Notes: a model not told the origin generated them from the sequence alone. A stretch of DNA of 64,000 nucleotides from Thermodesulfobacteriota bacterium (GCA_040753795.1 JBFMDX010000010.1:78687-142686), one strand, 5' to 3'. Counted from the first letter of the stretch, positions 8,654 to 18,363 are shown. Program-made: numbers and translations.

Positions 8654-10057
8654 TCAACTTTGTTCATCTTTAGCTGCTTCCCGCGCGAAGTCTGTGCCGG
8701 GAAACCGGATCCGGGTCTCCGCAAAAAACTGCCGGGCTCGGTCTTTATTGCCCATATCATGAAATACTTTTCCCAGAAACAACGTGGCTTTGGCCTGCCA
8801 TGGACCAGGTTTGTTTCTGGCCACTTCCAGGCAATTCCGTGATTTCTCCAGCTCACACTTGTTGTAATAGTACATGCCAAGTTTCAGAGCAGCGGCGCTG
8901 GTGATGAAACTGATATACCGGAGGTAGAAGTTGTCAAACAGGGCCACGGCCTGATTCATGTCTTTGCTGGTCAATTCCTTGATCAGCATGCTGTAAATAT
9001 AAGGATGCTTTTGAGGGTTCTGCTTGTAATAATCAAGGAAAAATGTCAGGGCTTCGATGTTGCCCGGTTCTTTTTCAAGGATATCCATATACAAATCAGC
9101 CGCTTCTTTTTTTCCAAATTCGTTTTGCCGCAATCGGTCGGCCTTGACGCTGACCGATTCTTTCGCGGCCTGGAGGTGAAAGCCCAAGAAAAAAGAAAGA
9201 AAAAAACCGAACAGGTAACCGCCGACATGCGCCCAGTAGCCGACATTGGAAGCGGAGCCGTTGAATATATCCCGGCTGCCGGCTGTGTCCATGGCGAAGA
9301 AAAGGCTGATCAAAACCAGCGCCTGGACGCGCAGAGGAACTGTCATCATCGGGAGGAAAAGAAACGGCAGCCCGATCGTTACGCGTGCAAAATAACAGCG
9401 CACGGCAAACACCCCCATGATCCCGGAAATCGCACCGGAAGCGCCGATGCCACTTCTGTGCGTCCCCGCGATGGCCGCCATCAAACAGCAAAAGATGGCG
9501 GCGCCGGCAATACAGGCAATATAAACTACCAGAAAACGGTAATGGCCGATGCGTGTTTCCAGTGTGTTACCGAAGATCCAAAGGAAAAGCATGTTGCCGA
9601 TCAGGTGGGACCAGTTGGCGTGCATAAAGGCATGCATGAAAAATCCGATCGGGTATTGCCACCAGGAAGGGTGCCGGTGTGGTGGAAAAGCCAACAGAGG
9701 CTTAATGTCGTTCGATACCACAATAAAAAGAATCGTGTTGATCGCTATGAGGGTAATGGTGATATAGGGTGTGGCCTTGTTCTTCAGGTCCGATCCCATG
9801 GGCAGACCGGCAGGAAGGGGCTTCAGGCAGGTCAGCAGTGTTCTGAAAAAAGAGTCTCCCATGACCCAGGCATACAGAGTCCGAAAAATGACATACCCCG
9901 GCAGCACGGACAAAACAAGAAATAGAATGAACATGAAAAACGCGTCTATTAACTCCGGCTGAAACAGCCCGACTATGCCGGGAATCACAAAGGCCACTGC
10001 TACAGGCAGGATCAGGGCGACGCGATTCTCTTTCTGGTATGCGTTTTCTGAAGCCAT
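8654..10057 (-). CDS. Rhomboid intramembrane serine protease with TPR tail
   Basis: A 467-residue polytopic membrane protein. Two N-terminal hydrophobic segments precede the rhomboid core (about 95-295), which carries HANWSHLIGN (HxxxN), the catalytic Ser207 in GIGASGAISG and His277 in YWAHVGG. A cytosolic C-terminal region (about 310-467) forms helical TPR-like repeats ending in a single typical TPR (LFLGKVFHDMGNKDRARQFF). Rhomboids cut substrates within the membrane; the TPR tail may select partners. The start at 10057 was preferred over two upstream ATGs because of its GGGAGGGG ribosome binding site. Confidence 0.9.
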   Translation of the reverse strand: MASENAYQKENRVALILPVAVAFVIPGIVGLFQPELIDAFFMFILFLVLSVLPGYVIFRTLYAWVMGDSFFRTLLTCLKPLPAGLPMGSDLKNKATPYITITLIAINTILFIVVSNDIKPLLAFPPHRHPSWWQYPIGFFMHAFMHANWSHLIGNMLFLWIFGNTLETRIGHYRFLVVYIACIAGAAIFCCLMAAIAGTHRSGIGASGAISGIMGVFAVRCYFARVTIGLPFLFLPMMTVPLRVQALVLISLFFAMDTAGSRDIFNGSASNVGYWAHVGGYLFGFFLSFFLGFHLQAAKESVSVKADRLRQNEFGKKEAADLYMDILEKEPGNIEALTFFLDYYKQNPQKHPYIYSMLIKELTSKDMNQAVALFDNFYLRYISFITSAAALKLGMYYYNKCELEKSRNCLEVARNKPGPWQAKATLFLGKVFHDMGNKDRARQFFAETRIRFPGTDFAREAAKDEQS

Positions 10058-10420
10058 TTCCCCTCCCATTTTTAAATGATAGAAAGCAAACAAAATACCA
10101 AACATCGACTACTTTATCGTTAATGAGCCGCGACGATATAAAGTTGCTTTAATTCTAATAAGTTAAACTTATAAAAAACCGGATTGGGTATTTGCCTGGA
10201 GAAAGATGTCAGGCAATTTTGTTAGAAATGCGCACGGTTGTGATGTTTGATTATCACAATACATGGAACCCGGTTATATGAGAGAAAGATCTAACGGGGC
10301 TGGTATCTGCCAATTACAATACCGGGGGCTGGATTTATATAAGAAGCTGTTATAAAATAAGAAAAAATCCGGCATGTGTTTTGCTAATTTCCTTTTAATA
10401 TTTTGCCGGAGGGGGGGAGA
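10058..10420. other. Divergent intergenic region with two hairpins
   Basis: This 363-base AT-rich gap separates the rhomboid gene from the kinase-like gene. It contains a stem TTGCCTG / CAGGCAA (10192-10216) followed by TTTT on the plus strand, possibly an attenuator. A second inverted repeat TCCGGCA (10368-10374) / TGCCGGA (10404-10410) has a right arm that overlaps the ribosome binding site of the next gene. No ORF or clear promoter was seen. Confidence 0.4.
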
Positions 10421-12721
10421 ATGGATGTGCCAATGGCTTGGCCCGAAGAACATATTAATTATATTATTAACGAAACCAAATCCCTCAAAAAACGACTGGC
10501 GCCGATTTTCAAGGATGAACCGCAGGTTATCACCGATAATTGGGAGCCGGTTGCCCGATATCTTCTGGGTGATGACAACAATGCCATCGATAATTTGACC
10601 ATTGAAGAAATCAATATGATCCTTTCGGACATATTGGTTTCCCTGCGCTATCCCGCCTCGGCTCCGCCGATGAATCTTCCAACTCCAAATGTCGATATCA
10701 GCGAAGTCTTCAACAGACCCGACCGTCTTTTCTTCCGGATAAATAATTTTTTTGATCAGTTCGATGGTTCATCCTCTTCTTCCATCCTGGGTCGTTTTTA
10801 TTCCCTCCTGCAGAAAGAGCTCCTGAAACATTTTTGCGCTTCCGACAAATATACGACTTATTGCGCGCCTATCACTATTGGGGGGAACAGAATAGGCCTT
10901 CTGGCTTATTTTCCGGAGGCAATAGTTGATCTGAGTCGAACGAACGATTTTGACTCTTTCCACCCTTTTAAAAGCCACATCATGTCAGATAACGCCAGAG
11001 ATTATTATCGTTCTTTTAATAATTCATTTATCCCCGGCGCGGTGATTCTCTATTTTTATTCTGCGGAAACCAACTCGTTTTTTCTTACCAGCGGCAAAGG
11101 GTTTTTAACCTTCAGTTGTTTTAAGCAGAAGGAGGACATTAAAACATTAAGAAATATTATCGCCAAAGGCCATACCGGTTCCTCACAAAAAAGAACCCCG
11201 GCAGCAGGCACGCAAGTCCAGCTGGAATCCGAGGAGATGAAAACGAACTTATATAAAGTGCTGCGGATGGCCCAATATTGCTGTTTACAGAGTTTTGAAA
11301 CCAAAAAAAATTACGCCAACGCGCACATTCAGGAAAAGATCGCCTGTCTGGAAGTGGATACGGTTCCCTTTCATTTGATCTTTGAGTTGCTATCCTGGTT
11401 TGTTCCGTTTTCAGCCGCCGTCTTGTGGGGTAGAGGAAAAAACAAGCAATGGACGATAAGGGAGAGGCAAATATATGCCGAGCGCCCTGAAGATAGGCTG
11501 GAGTGTCGCCTGAAGCTCATCAGCGATGACGGCCTTTCCGATTTTGAAAATAAATATAAGATGTTGATGGCGAGTTCCCTATCAGCCAATGACCATGACC
11601 TGACGACAATTTTTAATAACAGGAAACCGGTGATTCAGGACCTTGATGCCGATATCCGGTTACAACTGGCGGATCTGTTCGGCTACAGCGGAAAAATATG
11701 GGCATGGTCACTGGATTGCGTAAGCCGATTCATTATTCCGGTGAATGATCCGGATGTGCCGGAGACTATCCTGGAAATATATTTCAACGAAGAGGCCAGG
11801 TGGCTTAATATCATCATTCACGATATGGCCCGGATGATTGCCCGGCTTTATGCTATTTTGAAGGAAGAGTTCGGGCATAAGCGGCTGGCGCAGGAAGAGA
11901 TGAGGCGCCGTTACATTGGCAAGTTGTCCCACGAGATCAGGAACTGGTTTCCACAGGTCAATCGCCGGGTCGAAGAACTGGAAAGAATTGTCGCTGCCGG
12001 CGCGCCTGCCGATCAGTTAGACCGGGCCAGGGAGAACATCGGCTTTGCCCGGGTCCGGCTGAAATATTTTTCAGATATATTTGACGTCGTTTTGTCTGAA
12101 GTCAGAAGCAAAAAATATGGCCTCCACAAGGATATCATCGCGCTCGACAAGGTCATGACCGAAGTAAAAGAGGGGGTCATCGATCTTTGTATTCATGATA
12201 TCAATTACCGTTACCGGCTGGCCAAAGCGCTGGATATCCCGGATTCACAGGCAGGCAGCGATCAGCTGAAAAATCTGTTGAGACAGAACATACATGTCAG
12301 GCAAACCGGGCTGATGGTTTATGAGAATGAGACGCTGATTTTCACATGCCTCCAGGAGATGCTGAAAAACGCCGTTTCGAAACAGGACTGGGCTAACACG
12401 GACGGGTTTATCATGGAAGCCCGTAACATCGGCACAGACCGGTTGGGCCTGCGGGTGACCAATCTGCCCCGGCGGGAGCGGCAATACCTCACCAGCCTGG
12501 TCGATTACAGCCGGTCGCTGGTGGAAGGCGATGCTTTTGAAAACGAAGGATTCGGCAGCCTGTGGCTGAAAAGCATCAGAGATTTGCTTCATGGAGAATT
12601 TACGGTTCCGCCGGAATGGCTGGTAAGAGGCGCATTGTCATATCCGTCCGAATTCTGGCTGGAGATCATCATTTCCGGGAAGGCGGAGGCCGGTTCAATC
12701 TTGACATCAGACTTATTATAA
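10421..12721 (+). CDS. Histidine-kinase-like regulatory protein
   Basis: A 766-residue soluble protein. The first 480 residues show no family I can name with certainty; the part around 310-480 has the look of a GAF-like sensor. A HisKA-type segment follows with the H box GKLSHEIRN (His about 503), then an HATPase-like domain with an N box (FTCLQEMLKNAVSK) and a G2-like stretch (NEGFGSLWLKSI). The usual G1 DxGxG motif is not visible, so ATP binding may be altered. It precedes a receiver-AAA+ protein on the same strand and is its probable partner. The run of seven G in the ribosome binding site is long; the start at 10421 sits just behind it. Confidence 0.7.
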   Translation: MDVPMAWPEEHINYIINETKSLKKRLAPIFKDEPQVITDNWEPVARYLLGDDNNAIDNLTIEEINMILSDILVSLRYPASAPPMNLPTPNVDISEVFNRPDRLFFRINNFFDQFDGSSSSSILGRFYSLLQKELLKHFCASDKYTTYCAPITIGGNRIGLLAYFPEAIVDLSRTNDFDSFHPFKSHIMSDNARDYYRSFNNSFIPGAVILYFYSAETNSFFLTSGKGFLTFSCFKQKEDIKTLRNIIAKGHTGSSQKRTPAAGTQVQLESEEMKTNLYKVLRMAQYCCLQSFETKKNYANAHIQEKIACLEVDTVPFHLIFELLSWFVPFSAAVLWGRGKNKQWTIRERQIYAERPEDRLECRLKLISDDGLSDFENKYKMLMASSLSANDHDLTTIFNNRKPVIQDLDADIRLQLADLFGYSGKIWAWSLDCVSRFIIPVNDPDVPETILEIYFNEEARWLNIIIHDMARMIARLYAILKEEFGHKRLAQEEMRRRYIGKLSHEIRNWFPQVNRRVEELERIVAAGAPADQLDRARENIGFARVRLKYFSDIFDVVLSEVRSKKYGLHKDIIALDKVMTEVKEGVIDLCIHDINYRYRLAKALDIPDSQAGSDQLKNLLRQNIHVRQTGLMVYENETLIFTCLQEMLKNAVSKQDWANTDGFIMEARNIGTDRLGLRVTNLPRRERQYLTSLVDYSRSLVEGDAFENEGFGSLWLKSIRDLLHGEFTVPPEWLVRGALSYPSEFWLEIIISGKAEAGSILTSDLL

Positions 12722-12732
12722 GTACAATGTAC
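12701..12732 (+). promoter_or_regulatory. brnTA promoter with overlapping palindromic operator
   Basis: TTGACA (12701-12706), 16 bases, TACAAT (12723-12728), inside the end of the kinase-like gene. The palindrome GTAC-AAT-GTAC (12722-12732) overlaps the -10, as expected for an autoregulated toxin-antitoxin operon. Confidence 0.65.
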
Positions 12733-12734
12733 AT

Positions 12735-13028
12735 ATGACAGAATTAAAATTTGAATGGGATATCCGCAAAGAACGGGCGAACATAAAAAAACACGGGGTT
12801 TCTTTTCAGGAAGCGCGCGCGGTCTTCTATGACGAGAATGCCATTCAATATTTTGATCCCGATCATTCGGATGAGGAAGACCGTTTTATTTTGCTTGGGA
12901 TAAGTTATAAACTCAGGGTTCTCGTGGTTTGTCACTGTTTCAGGGAAAACGAGTCGGTTATAAGAATTATCTCTGCCAGAAAAGCGGACCAAAAAGAGGA
13001 AAATGAATATTGGAGAAACCGATCATGA
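12735..13028 (+). CDS. brnT: BrnT-family ribonuclease toxin
   Basis: A 97-residue basic protein with the BrnT pattern: FEWDIRKERANIKKHGVSF at the N-terminus, a central DEEDRFILLG segment and the C-terminal VIRIISARKA. BrnT is a RelE-fold ribonuclease that stops translation and is neutralised by BrnA. Its length is normal for the family, so it should be active. It has its own promoter and overlaps brnA by four bases (ATGA). The pair sits between a kinase-like gene and its presumed response regulator, which suggests later insertion into that operon. Confidence 0.9.
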   Translation: MTELKFEWDIRKERANIKKHGVSFQEARAVFYDENAIQYFDPDHSDEEDRFILLGISYKLRVLVVCHCFRENESVIRIISARKADQKEENEYWRNRS

Positions 13029-13261
13029 GAGATCATTATGATTTTTCCAAAATGAAAGGGCGTAAAAACCCTTATCTGAAGTATTTGAAACAGCCGGTCA
13101 CCATGCGTCTGGATCGGGATACGGTTCAATATTTCAGAAACATGTCTGAAGAAACAGGTATCCCCTACCAGAGCCTGATAAACCTTTACCTTCGTGACTG
13201 CGCGGCCAACAATAGAAAACTGCAGATGGAGTGGCATACGGAGAAGGCCCCGCAGGCATGA
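13025..13261 (+). CDS. brnA: BrnA-family antitoxin
   Basis: A 78-residue protein starting at the ATG that overlaps the brnT stop. The C-terminal half (VTMRLDRDTVQYFRNMSEET followed by PYQSLINLYLRD) is the ribbon-helix-helix DNA-binding domain typical of BrnA. The N-terminal SKMKGRKNPYLKYL segment is the toxin-binding part. It neutralises BrnT and, with it, represses the promoter at 12701. Confidence 0.88.
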   Translation: MRDHYDFSKMKGRKNPYLKYLKQPVTMRLDRDTVQYFRNMSEETGIPYQSLINLYLRDCAANNRKLQMEWHTEKAPQA

Positions 13262-13276
13262 CCGGGAAAAAACAAA

Positions 13277-14833
13277 ATGGGAAGAATTAAAATATTGCTG
13301 GCTGACGACCGGCCGGAGTGGATTAAGAACTGGCAGGAAGACCTGAACCACCTGGATATTTCCGACCTGAATATCCATACTCAGGTGGAGGCCGATGAGG
13401 TTTATGCCGCTCTGGAAAGCGACACCTTTGATATTCTCCTGCTGGACATGGACTGGACCGACGGCGGCGGCAGGAAAGAGGAAGGCATTGAAATGTTACG
13501 CCGGGCCAAACAGGCAAGCCCGGCTACGGATGTGATCATCATCACCGGCTATGGGGCCGGAGAAAATTATGAAAGAATCCGCAATGCCTATAAATACGGC
13601 GTTACCGATTTCCTGCAGAAAGGAGACAAGGAATATCACAAATCCGAATTTGAACGTATTATCCGCAATGCCTTGGAAAAAGCCCGCCTGAAGCGCAAGG
13701 CGGTATCACCGTTCTGGCGGTGGATTATCGATGAATCCGGCATCAGCATTGAAAACACCCTGGGAAACCTGCTCGGCCGGTCGGAAATGATGCGCGGTCT
13801 GTTTTCCGTTATCAAAAAAGTGGCTCAAACCGACTCCCGCCTGCTGCTGCTAGGCGAAACGGGCGTGGGAAAATCAGAAATAGCGCGCACCATTCATAAG
13901 CTGAGCAACAGGAAATTCAGGGAAATGGTAGAATTCACCCCCGGCGAATTTCCGGAAACGCTTCAGGAATCGGAATTGTTCGGCCACGAAAAAGGTGCTT
14001 TTACGGGCGCCGCCGCTGAAAAGGCCGGGTTGATCAAACAGGCGCATGAAAGCACCCTGTTTATTGACGAGGTCGGCACCATGATGTCCTCCATGCAGGC
14101 TAAACTGCTGCGCTTTCTGGATACCAAAGAGTTCCGGAAGCTGGGAGGGAAAGCAGACGAATCATCCGATATCCGGTTAATCTGCGCCACCAACAGAAAT
14201 ATCCATAAAGACGCCCTGGAAGAAAAATTCCGGCCTGATCTGCTCATGCGGATCAGCGGTTTCCCGTTGCACATTCCACCCCTGCGGGATCATCTGGAAG
14301 ATATCCCCCTGCTGGCCGAAAAATTTTTAAAGAAGCATTCGGCCGCCGGCAGGGAAAACAGGACCTTTGAACTCACCGAAGACGGGCTGAATAAACTCTT
14401 GCGCTATGACTGGCCGGGCAATATCCGAGAACTGGACAATGTGTTTGAACGGGCCGTTCCCCTGGCCGTCATTTCCGGTTCAGACCGGATCACCGCCGCC
14501 CATGTCCGATTTGACAGGGAAATTTACATAGACAATGATGCCGGCATTACCGCCCTGGTCAACCTGGACAGGCTTTATTCCCTGATAAAAAACAGGGAGA
14601 ACCGGTACGATGACGCGCCGTCCCTGGCAAAAGCCTGGGGCGAGTTGATTGCCCGGCAGATCATCGACCGGGCCATGAAAGAGGCCCGGGGGCACATGAA
14701 ACAGTCCGGCATTCTGCTCAATTTTTATGAAGGCCTGGACAAAGAAGAATCCCCGGCGGATCACAAAAAATACGAGGCCTACCGCCAATACCTCACCACC
14801 CAGCTTAAAATCAAGGCCAGGGATTATAAGTAA
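13277..14833 (+). CDS. Receiver plus sigma-54-type AAA+ regulator without a clear HTH
   Basis: A 518-residue NtrC-like protein. The receiver (1-130) has the acidic pair Asp10-Asp11 and phospho-Asp57 (ILLLDMDW). The AAA+ domain (about 165-400) carries Walker A GETGVGKS (193-200), an intact GAFTGA loop (239-244) for sigma-54 contact, Walker B LFIDEV and the FRPDLLMRIS arginine-finger region. The C-terminal 100 residues do not resemble the usual Fis-type helix-turn-helix, so it may act without specific enhancer binding or use an unusual DNA-binding domain. It converges on the protease/DGR island, and together with the kinase-like protein is its likely regulator. Confidence 0.85.
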   Translation: MGRIKILLADDRPEWIKNWQEDLNHLDISDLNIHTQVEADEVYAALESDTFDILLLDMDWTDGGGRKEEGIEMLRRAKQASPATDVIIITGYGAGENYERIRNAYKYGVTDFLQKGDKEYHKSEFERIIRNALEKARLKRKAVSPFWRWIIDESGISIENTLGNLLGRSEMMRGLFSVIKKVAQTDSRLLLLGETGVGKSEIARTIHKLSNRKFREMVEFTPGEFPETLQESELFGHEKGAFTGAAAEKAGLIKQAHESTLFIDEVGTMMSSMQAKLLRFLDTKEFRKLGGKADESSDIRLICATNRNIHKDALEEKFRPDLLMRISGFPLHIPPLRDHLEDIPLLAEKFLKKHSAAGRENRTFELTEDGLNKLLRYDWPGNIRELDNVFERAVPLAVISGSDRITAAHVRFDREIYIDNDAGITALVNLDRLYSLIKNRENRYDDAPSLAKAWGELIARQIIDRAMKEARGHMKQSGILLNFYEGLDKEESPADHKKYEAYRQYLTTQLKIKARDYK

Positions 14834-14839
14834 TTCGAT

Positions 14840-16498
14840 TTATTTCCCCTCGACCAGGAATGACAATACGCCCGCGGTCCAGCTTTCCGCTGGTAACTCT
14901 TCCAGGCTGGTGAATAGCCCTTCCATTTCTTCGGGGGTCAGCCGGACAATGGGTGATTCCGGCGTCGACCGGGCCACAATTTCATCCGGGATGACCGGCT
15001 CATCCGAAACAATGGCAACCATGTGCTCCCAGCCGGCAGGGCCTTCTTCCCGGTAGTCCCACTTCCAGGGGAAAAGCTCCTCTCCGGGCACAAAGTAGGG
15101 CTTATCCTCAACCACTTGAAGATGTTGCCCGCCGGTCAGGGCGCTGGGAACCTGGAGATAAACCGCTCCGCTGGTGCCCAGGTTGAGTATCGCCACGTAT
15201 CCGGCCCGCCGGGATACCACCTTGAATTGCAGCGACCGTCTTATCGGTAGAGCCTTGACCCTGGCGGTGCCGATGTCCCGGGTCGTCAAGTCCGCCTTTG
15301 AGAGCTGGACGGATTGGCTGTCCTTGGTTTGCTTGCCGTTTAAAGTTTCTACAAGTGACTGGTTGGCCACGCCGAATCCCAATGCGGCCAGGGCCGCGGC
15401 TGACACGCCGAACTCAGGCGAAACCAGCCGCTCTGCCGCCTGATGCGCATCTCCGGAATCCCGGCTGACAAGCTGCTGCAGAAGCGGCTCGCTGATCCGC
15501 CCCAGCTGATCCAAAACAGCCGTGGCTTTCTCCAGCGTCGTCGCAAGCGCGGCATGCTGTTCGTGCGCTTCGGCCAGGCGGGTCTCACCTTCGCCAACGG
15601 ATTTTAAATCATGGCGGAGACGGGCAACGGTAACTTCATGTTCCAGGGCCGCCTGCTCCACGGCCCGGCGGGCGTTTTCCATCTCGGCTTCGGCGGCCAG
15701 CAGTTCCTTGCGATGCTTTAGTTCCAGAACCTGGAGCTGGTGCGCTTGCTCCTTTTGGGATAACTTTCTGTCCGCTTCAATGCGGGCCTTCTCTTTTGCG
15801 TAATCCGCCCTGGCTTTGGCCTCCCGGTTTTCCGCCTGCAACTGCCGTTCCCGTTCGCGCGCGATCCGCTCCATGTCCTGCTGGCGGATACGCTCCGCTT
15901 CCGCGCGCGCGGCTTCGGCGCTTTCCCATCGCGCTGTCGTAATCCGGCAGATAAGCCCGGCGCCTGCCAGCCATTTGTTGAGCTGAGATTCCCACCAACT
16001 TGTCGGCAGGGCATCTTTTTCCAGAATATCGGAGATGGAGGTGTCGCGGACAGCGTCCTTGATCTTATGCCGGACCGCTTCAGCCAGCCACGATTCCAGC
16101 ATTGTGTCCGAAAGCGGGGCTTCGGGCGTGACGCTGTTAAAGCCGAATTTCCCCAGTAAATTACGGATATCCGACACGGAGCAGGAACCGTTTAACTGCA
16201 AGTCCCAGGCATGCCCCTGACTGTCTTTTAAGATACCGGAAAAAGACAGCGCCATTTCGCAGGAGGATTTCTTCAGGACAAGAATGGCGGAATTTTCGTC
16301 GCGCCCCAGCGCCTTTTCGGCATCATCGCGTGACACCCGGTTGAGTTCCCGATCTTCCCCGGATAAGGCGGTAACCGTGTAAAAATCCACGTCAGGACCG
16401 GCCTCGGGCAGTTTCTCTTTTGATCCGCCCCCAAAACGCCACAAGCCGCGTTTTTTTTCCCGGAATACTTGAATGATGTCCTGCTTCGAGTCGCTCAT
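14840..16498 (-). CDS. Coiled-coil protein with DUF4384-like C-terminal domain
   Basis: A 552-residue protein and the last gene of the protease/DGR island. The N-terminal 190 residues form a globular domain of unknown type. Residues about 190-320 are a long charged coiled coil rich in Glu, Ala and Arg. The C-terminal part (about 420-540; GYVAILNLGTSGAVYLQVPS and VPGEELFPW) resembles DUF4384, a domain often linked to caspase-like peptidases. That link fits the caspase gene two positions upstream. It begins three bases after the preceding small membrane gene, so they are surely co-transcribed. No catalytic residues are apparent; a scaffold or adaptor role is a guess. Confidence 0.6.
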   Translation of the reverse strand: MSDSKQDIIQVFREKKRGLWRFGGGSKEKLPEAGPDVDFYTVTALSGEDRELNRVSRDDAEKALGRDENSAILVLKKSSCEMALSFSGILKDSQGHAWDLQLNGSCSVSDIRNLLGKFGFNSVTPEAPLSDTMLESWLAEAVRHKIKDAVRDTSISDILEKDALPTSWWESQLNKWLAGAGLICRITTARWESAEAARAEAERIRQQDMERIARERERQLQAENREAKARADYAKEKARIEADRKLSQKEQAHQLQVLELKHRKELLAAEAEMENARRAVEQAALEHEVTVARLRHDLKSVGEGETRLAEAHEQHAALATTLEKATAVLDQLGRISEPLLQQLVSRDSGDAHQAAERLVSPEFGVSAAALAALGFGVANQSLVETLNGKQTKDSQSVQLSKADLTTRDIGTARVKALPIRRSLQFKVVSRRAGYVAILNLGTSGAVYLQVPSALTGGQHLQVVEDKPYFVPGEELFPWKWDYREEGPAGWEHMVAIVSDEPVIPDEIVARSTPESPIVRLTPEEMEGLFTSLEELPAESWTAGVLSFLVEGK

Positions 16499-16501
16499 GT
16501 T

Positions 16502-16819
16502 TCACCTTAACCGGTTTTTTCTATGTGTTTTAACCAACAACCCGATCCACACAGACAATAACATAACAGCTAAACTAACAAGCATGGCAATGCCCATGGC
16601 CGTATAGTTGAGAAGGAGAGGCCGGATGAGCGCCTGATCCATGCCCCATATGGCAAGCAAGGATACGCAAAGAGAAACGGCCACTTTCTGCACGCTGCCC
16701 TCGATCAACGACATTTCCTTCATGCTCCGCAGGATGATGGCGAAGACGATGACGAACATGGCGACCGTTGGAATTAATACACGCAAGTCGCTTGTATAGA
16801 TGGCCATTGCGTCGTTCAT
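16502..16819 (-). CDS. Small three-TM membrane protein
   Basis: A 105-residue hydrophobic protein with three predicted membrane segments (about 12-30, 44-64 and 72-95) and a basic tail (KTHRKNRLR). Its ATG overlaps the stop of the upstream caspase gene (ATGA), indicating translational coupling and probably a joint role at the membrane. I do not recognise the family. The upstream caspase also has a membrane segment, so the two may form one complex. Confidence 0.7.
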   Translation of the reverse strand: MNDAMAIYTSDLRVLIPTVAMFVIVFAIILRSMKEMSLIEGSVQKVAVSLCVSLLAIWGMDQALIRPLLLNYTAMGIAMLVSLAVMLLSVWIGLLVKTHRKNRLR

Positions 16820-18351
16820 GGATCAATCTCCATTCTAAACAGTTCCCAGGTTGACGACCAGATGATGGCACTATCCTGTTCGCGCATTAAATTCAGATCG
16901 ATCTTTTTAATCCGGGCTACGTCAGGCCAGGGAAAATCAAAATACAGAGTGCCCGCAAGAAGCATGCCCTTTGCCGGTTGTCTTTGATCATCTGTATATG
17001 CTATGGAAAACCCTCTGGCTGCGAGATTGTCAGTCAACCTGCCTGCGACATACCTGCGGACAGCATCGGCTTTATCTTTTGCTCCCCGATAATTTTCATC
17101 CTTCTCCTTTGCGAACTTGAGGGGCAGGATTGTGATCGTTTTTACCGTCTGGTCATTTTCCAGTACATCACACAGTCTTTTGATGCTTTCTGAAATTGTC
17201 GCTTCAGCGGTGCCGCGTTCGAAATACCCTTTGATCGTTATTCCAAATGGAATAGCAAGTAGTAAAAAAATAGCCCAGGCCACAAAAGCATTAGCGGAAT
17301 CAAACGGATTTATTGCATTTAAAAGATGACGGAATCGTCTCCTTGGTCTGTCATTCGTATTGATGCCTTTCCGGACCGGACTCTGCGGTGGCTTTGCGCA
17401 CTGCTTGCAGCATTCATATTCATCAACAAAATGCCTCCGGCAAAGATAGTCTCGCCCACATTCGCGGCACTTGAATGTTTCACCTTCAGGGTTGCGCATG
17501 CCACAAATCGGGCATTCAACACTCATCTGAGAGTTGTTTTGCTGCATGCCGGCGATCTGTTGCTGCATAGACAGGGCCGATAACTTCCAATCCGGCTCAC
17601 CCTCCCGTACCGTCACAATCCCGGTCCCTTCCGCAAACCGTTTCGGGGTCTGAGAGCAGCGTTTCTGTGCGGCCCAGGAGCGGACACGGTCATAGACCCA
17701 CTCGTAGAGGGATTCGGCGGTGACGCGGCCCTGCGCATCCGGCGGGCAGGCGCCGGACAGAGCCTCGGCGAGGTAGTAGGAGAAGACGCCCTGTTTCTTC
17801 TCGTCCCACTCGTGGGAAAGTTCGTCCGCGTCACAGGAGGTGATGGTGTAAATGCCTTTACCAGCGGCGATCTGCTCCATAATGGAGCCGGGCATGGCGG
17901 CCACGTCTTTGCCCGCGCCGGAATGGCAGGCATCCAGGATCAGGATCTTCTGACGGGCCGCGCACCGGGCAAGGATGTCCTGGACATGGGCGACAGGGAT
18001 GCCGGTCACGTGCATGGTATGCAGGGTGGCATCCCCTGGGGCCAGGTAGCACTTGCCACCCAGGTCGCGGCCATGCCCGGAAAAATAGACCAGCACGGTA
18101 TCGTCTTCCTTTGGCTGGGAAAGCCAGGAGGCCAGCCAGGAATGAATGTTGGCGTAGGTTGGGCGGCGGTCTTCCGGCTGATCGTCGGTCAGCAGCAGGA
18201 CATGATCCGCCGAGAACCCGTCCTGCCCCTGCTTAAGAATTTCTGCTATGCGGCGGCAGTCGTTGACGGCATACTTGAGCGGGCCGAGGCTCTCATGATA
18301 ACGATTGACTCCGATCAGGATGGCCCATTTATCTGATGGTTTGTTTTTCAT
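16816..18351 (-). CDS. Caspase-like peptidase with zinc ribbon and membrane anchor
   Basis: A 511-residue peptidase C14 family protein. The caspase domain (about 1-240) has the catalytic His93 in YFSGHG and Cys142 in LILDACHSG. A cysteine-rich zinc-binding region follows (about 280-325; CPICGMRNPEG, CRECGRDYLC, CCKQC). After it come a basic stretch, one membrane segment (about 358-376) and a C-terminal domain that may resemble CsgG/FlgO-like periplasmic domains. Both catalytic residues are intact, so protease activity is expected, probably on the cytosolic side of the membrane. This is the third caspase of the island. Confidence 0.88.
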   Translation of the reverse strand: MKNKPSDKWAILIGVNRYHESLGPLKYAVNDCRRIAEILKQGQDGFSADHVLLLTDDQPEDRRPTYANIHSWLASWLSQPKEDDTVLVYFSGHGRDLGGKCYLAPGDATLHTMHVTGIPVAHVQDILARCAARQKILILDACHSGAGKDVAAMPGSIMEQIAAGKGIYTITSCDADELSHEWDEKKQGVFSYYLAEALSGACPPDAQGRVTAESLYEWVYDRVRSWAAQKRCSQTPKRFAEGTGIVTVREGEPDWKLSALSMQQQIAGMQQNNSQMSVECPICGMRNPEGETFKCRECGRDYLCRRHFVDEYECCKQCAKPPQSPVRKGINTNDRPRRRFRHLLNAINPFDSANAFVAWAIFLLLAIPFGITIKGYFERGTAEATISESIKRLCDVLENDQTVKTITILPLKFAKEKDENYRGAKDKADAVRRYVAGRLTDNLAARGFSIAYTDDQRQPAKGMLLAGTLYFDFPWPDVARIKKIDLNLMREQDSAIIWSSTWELFRMEIDP

Positions 18352-18363
18352 ATTTTTGAGCTT

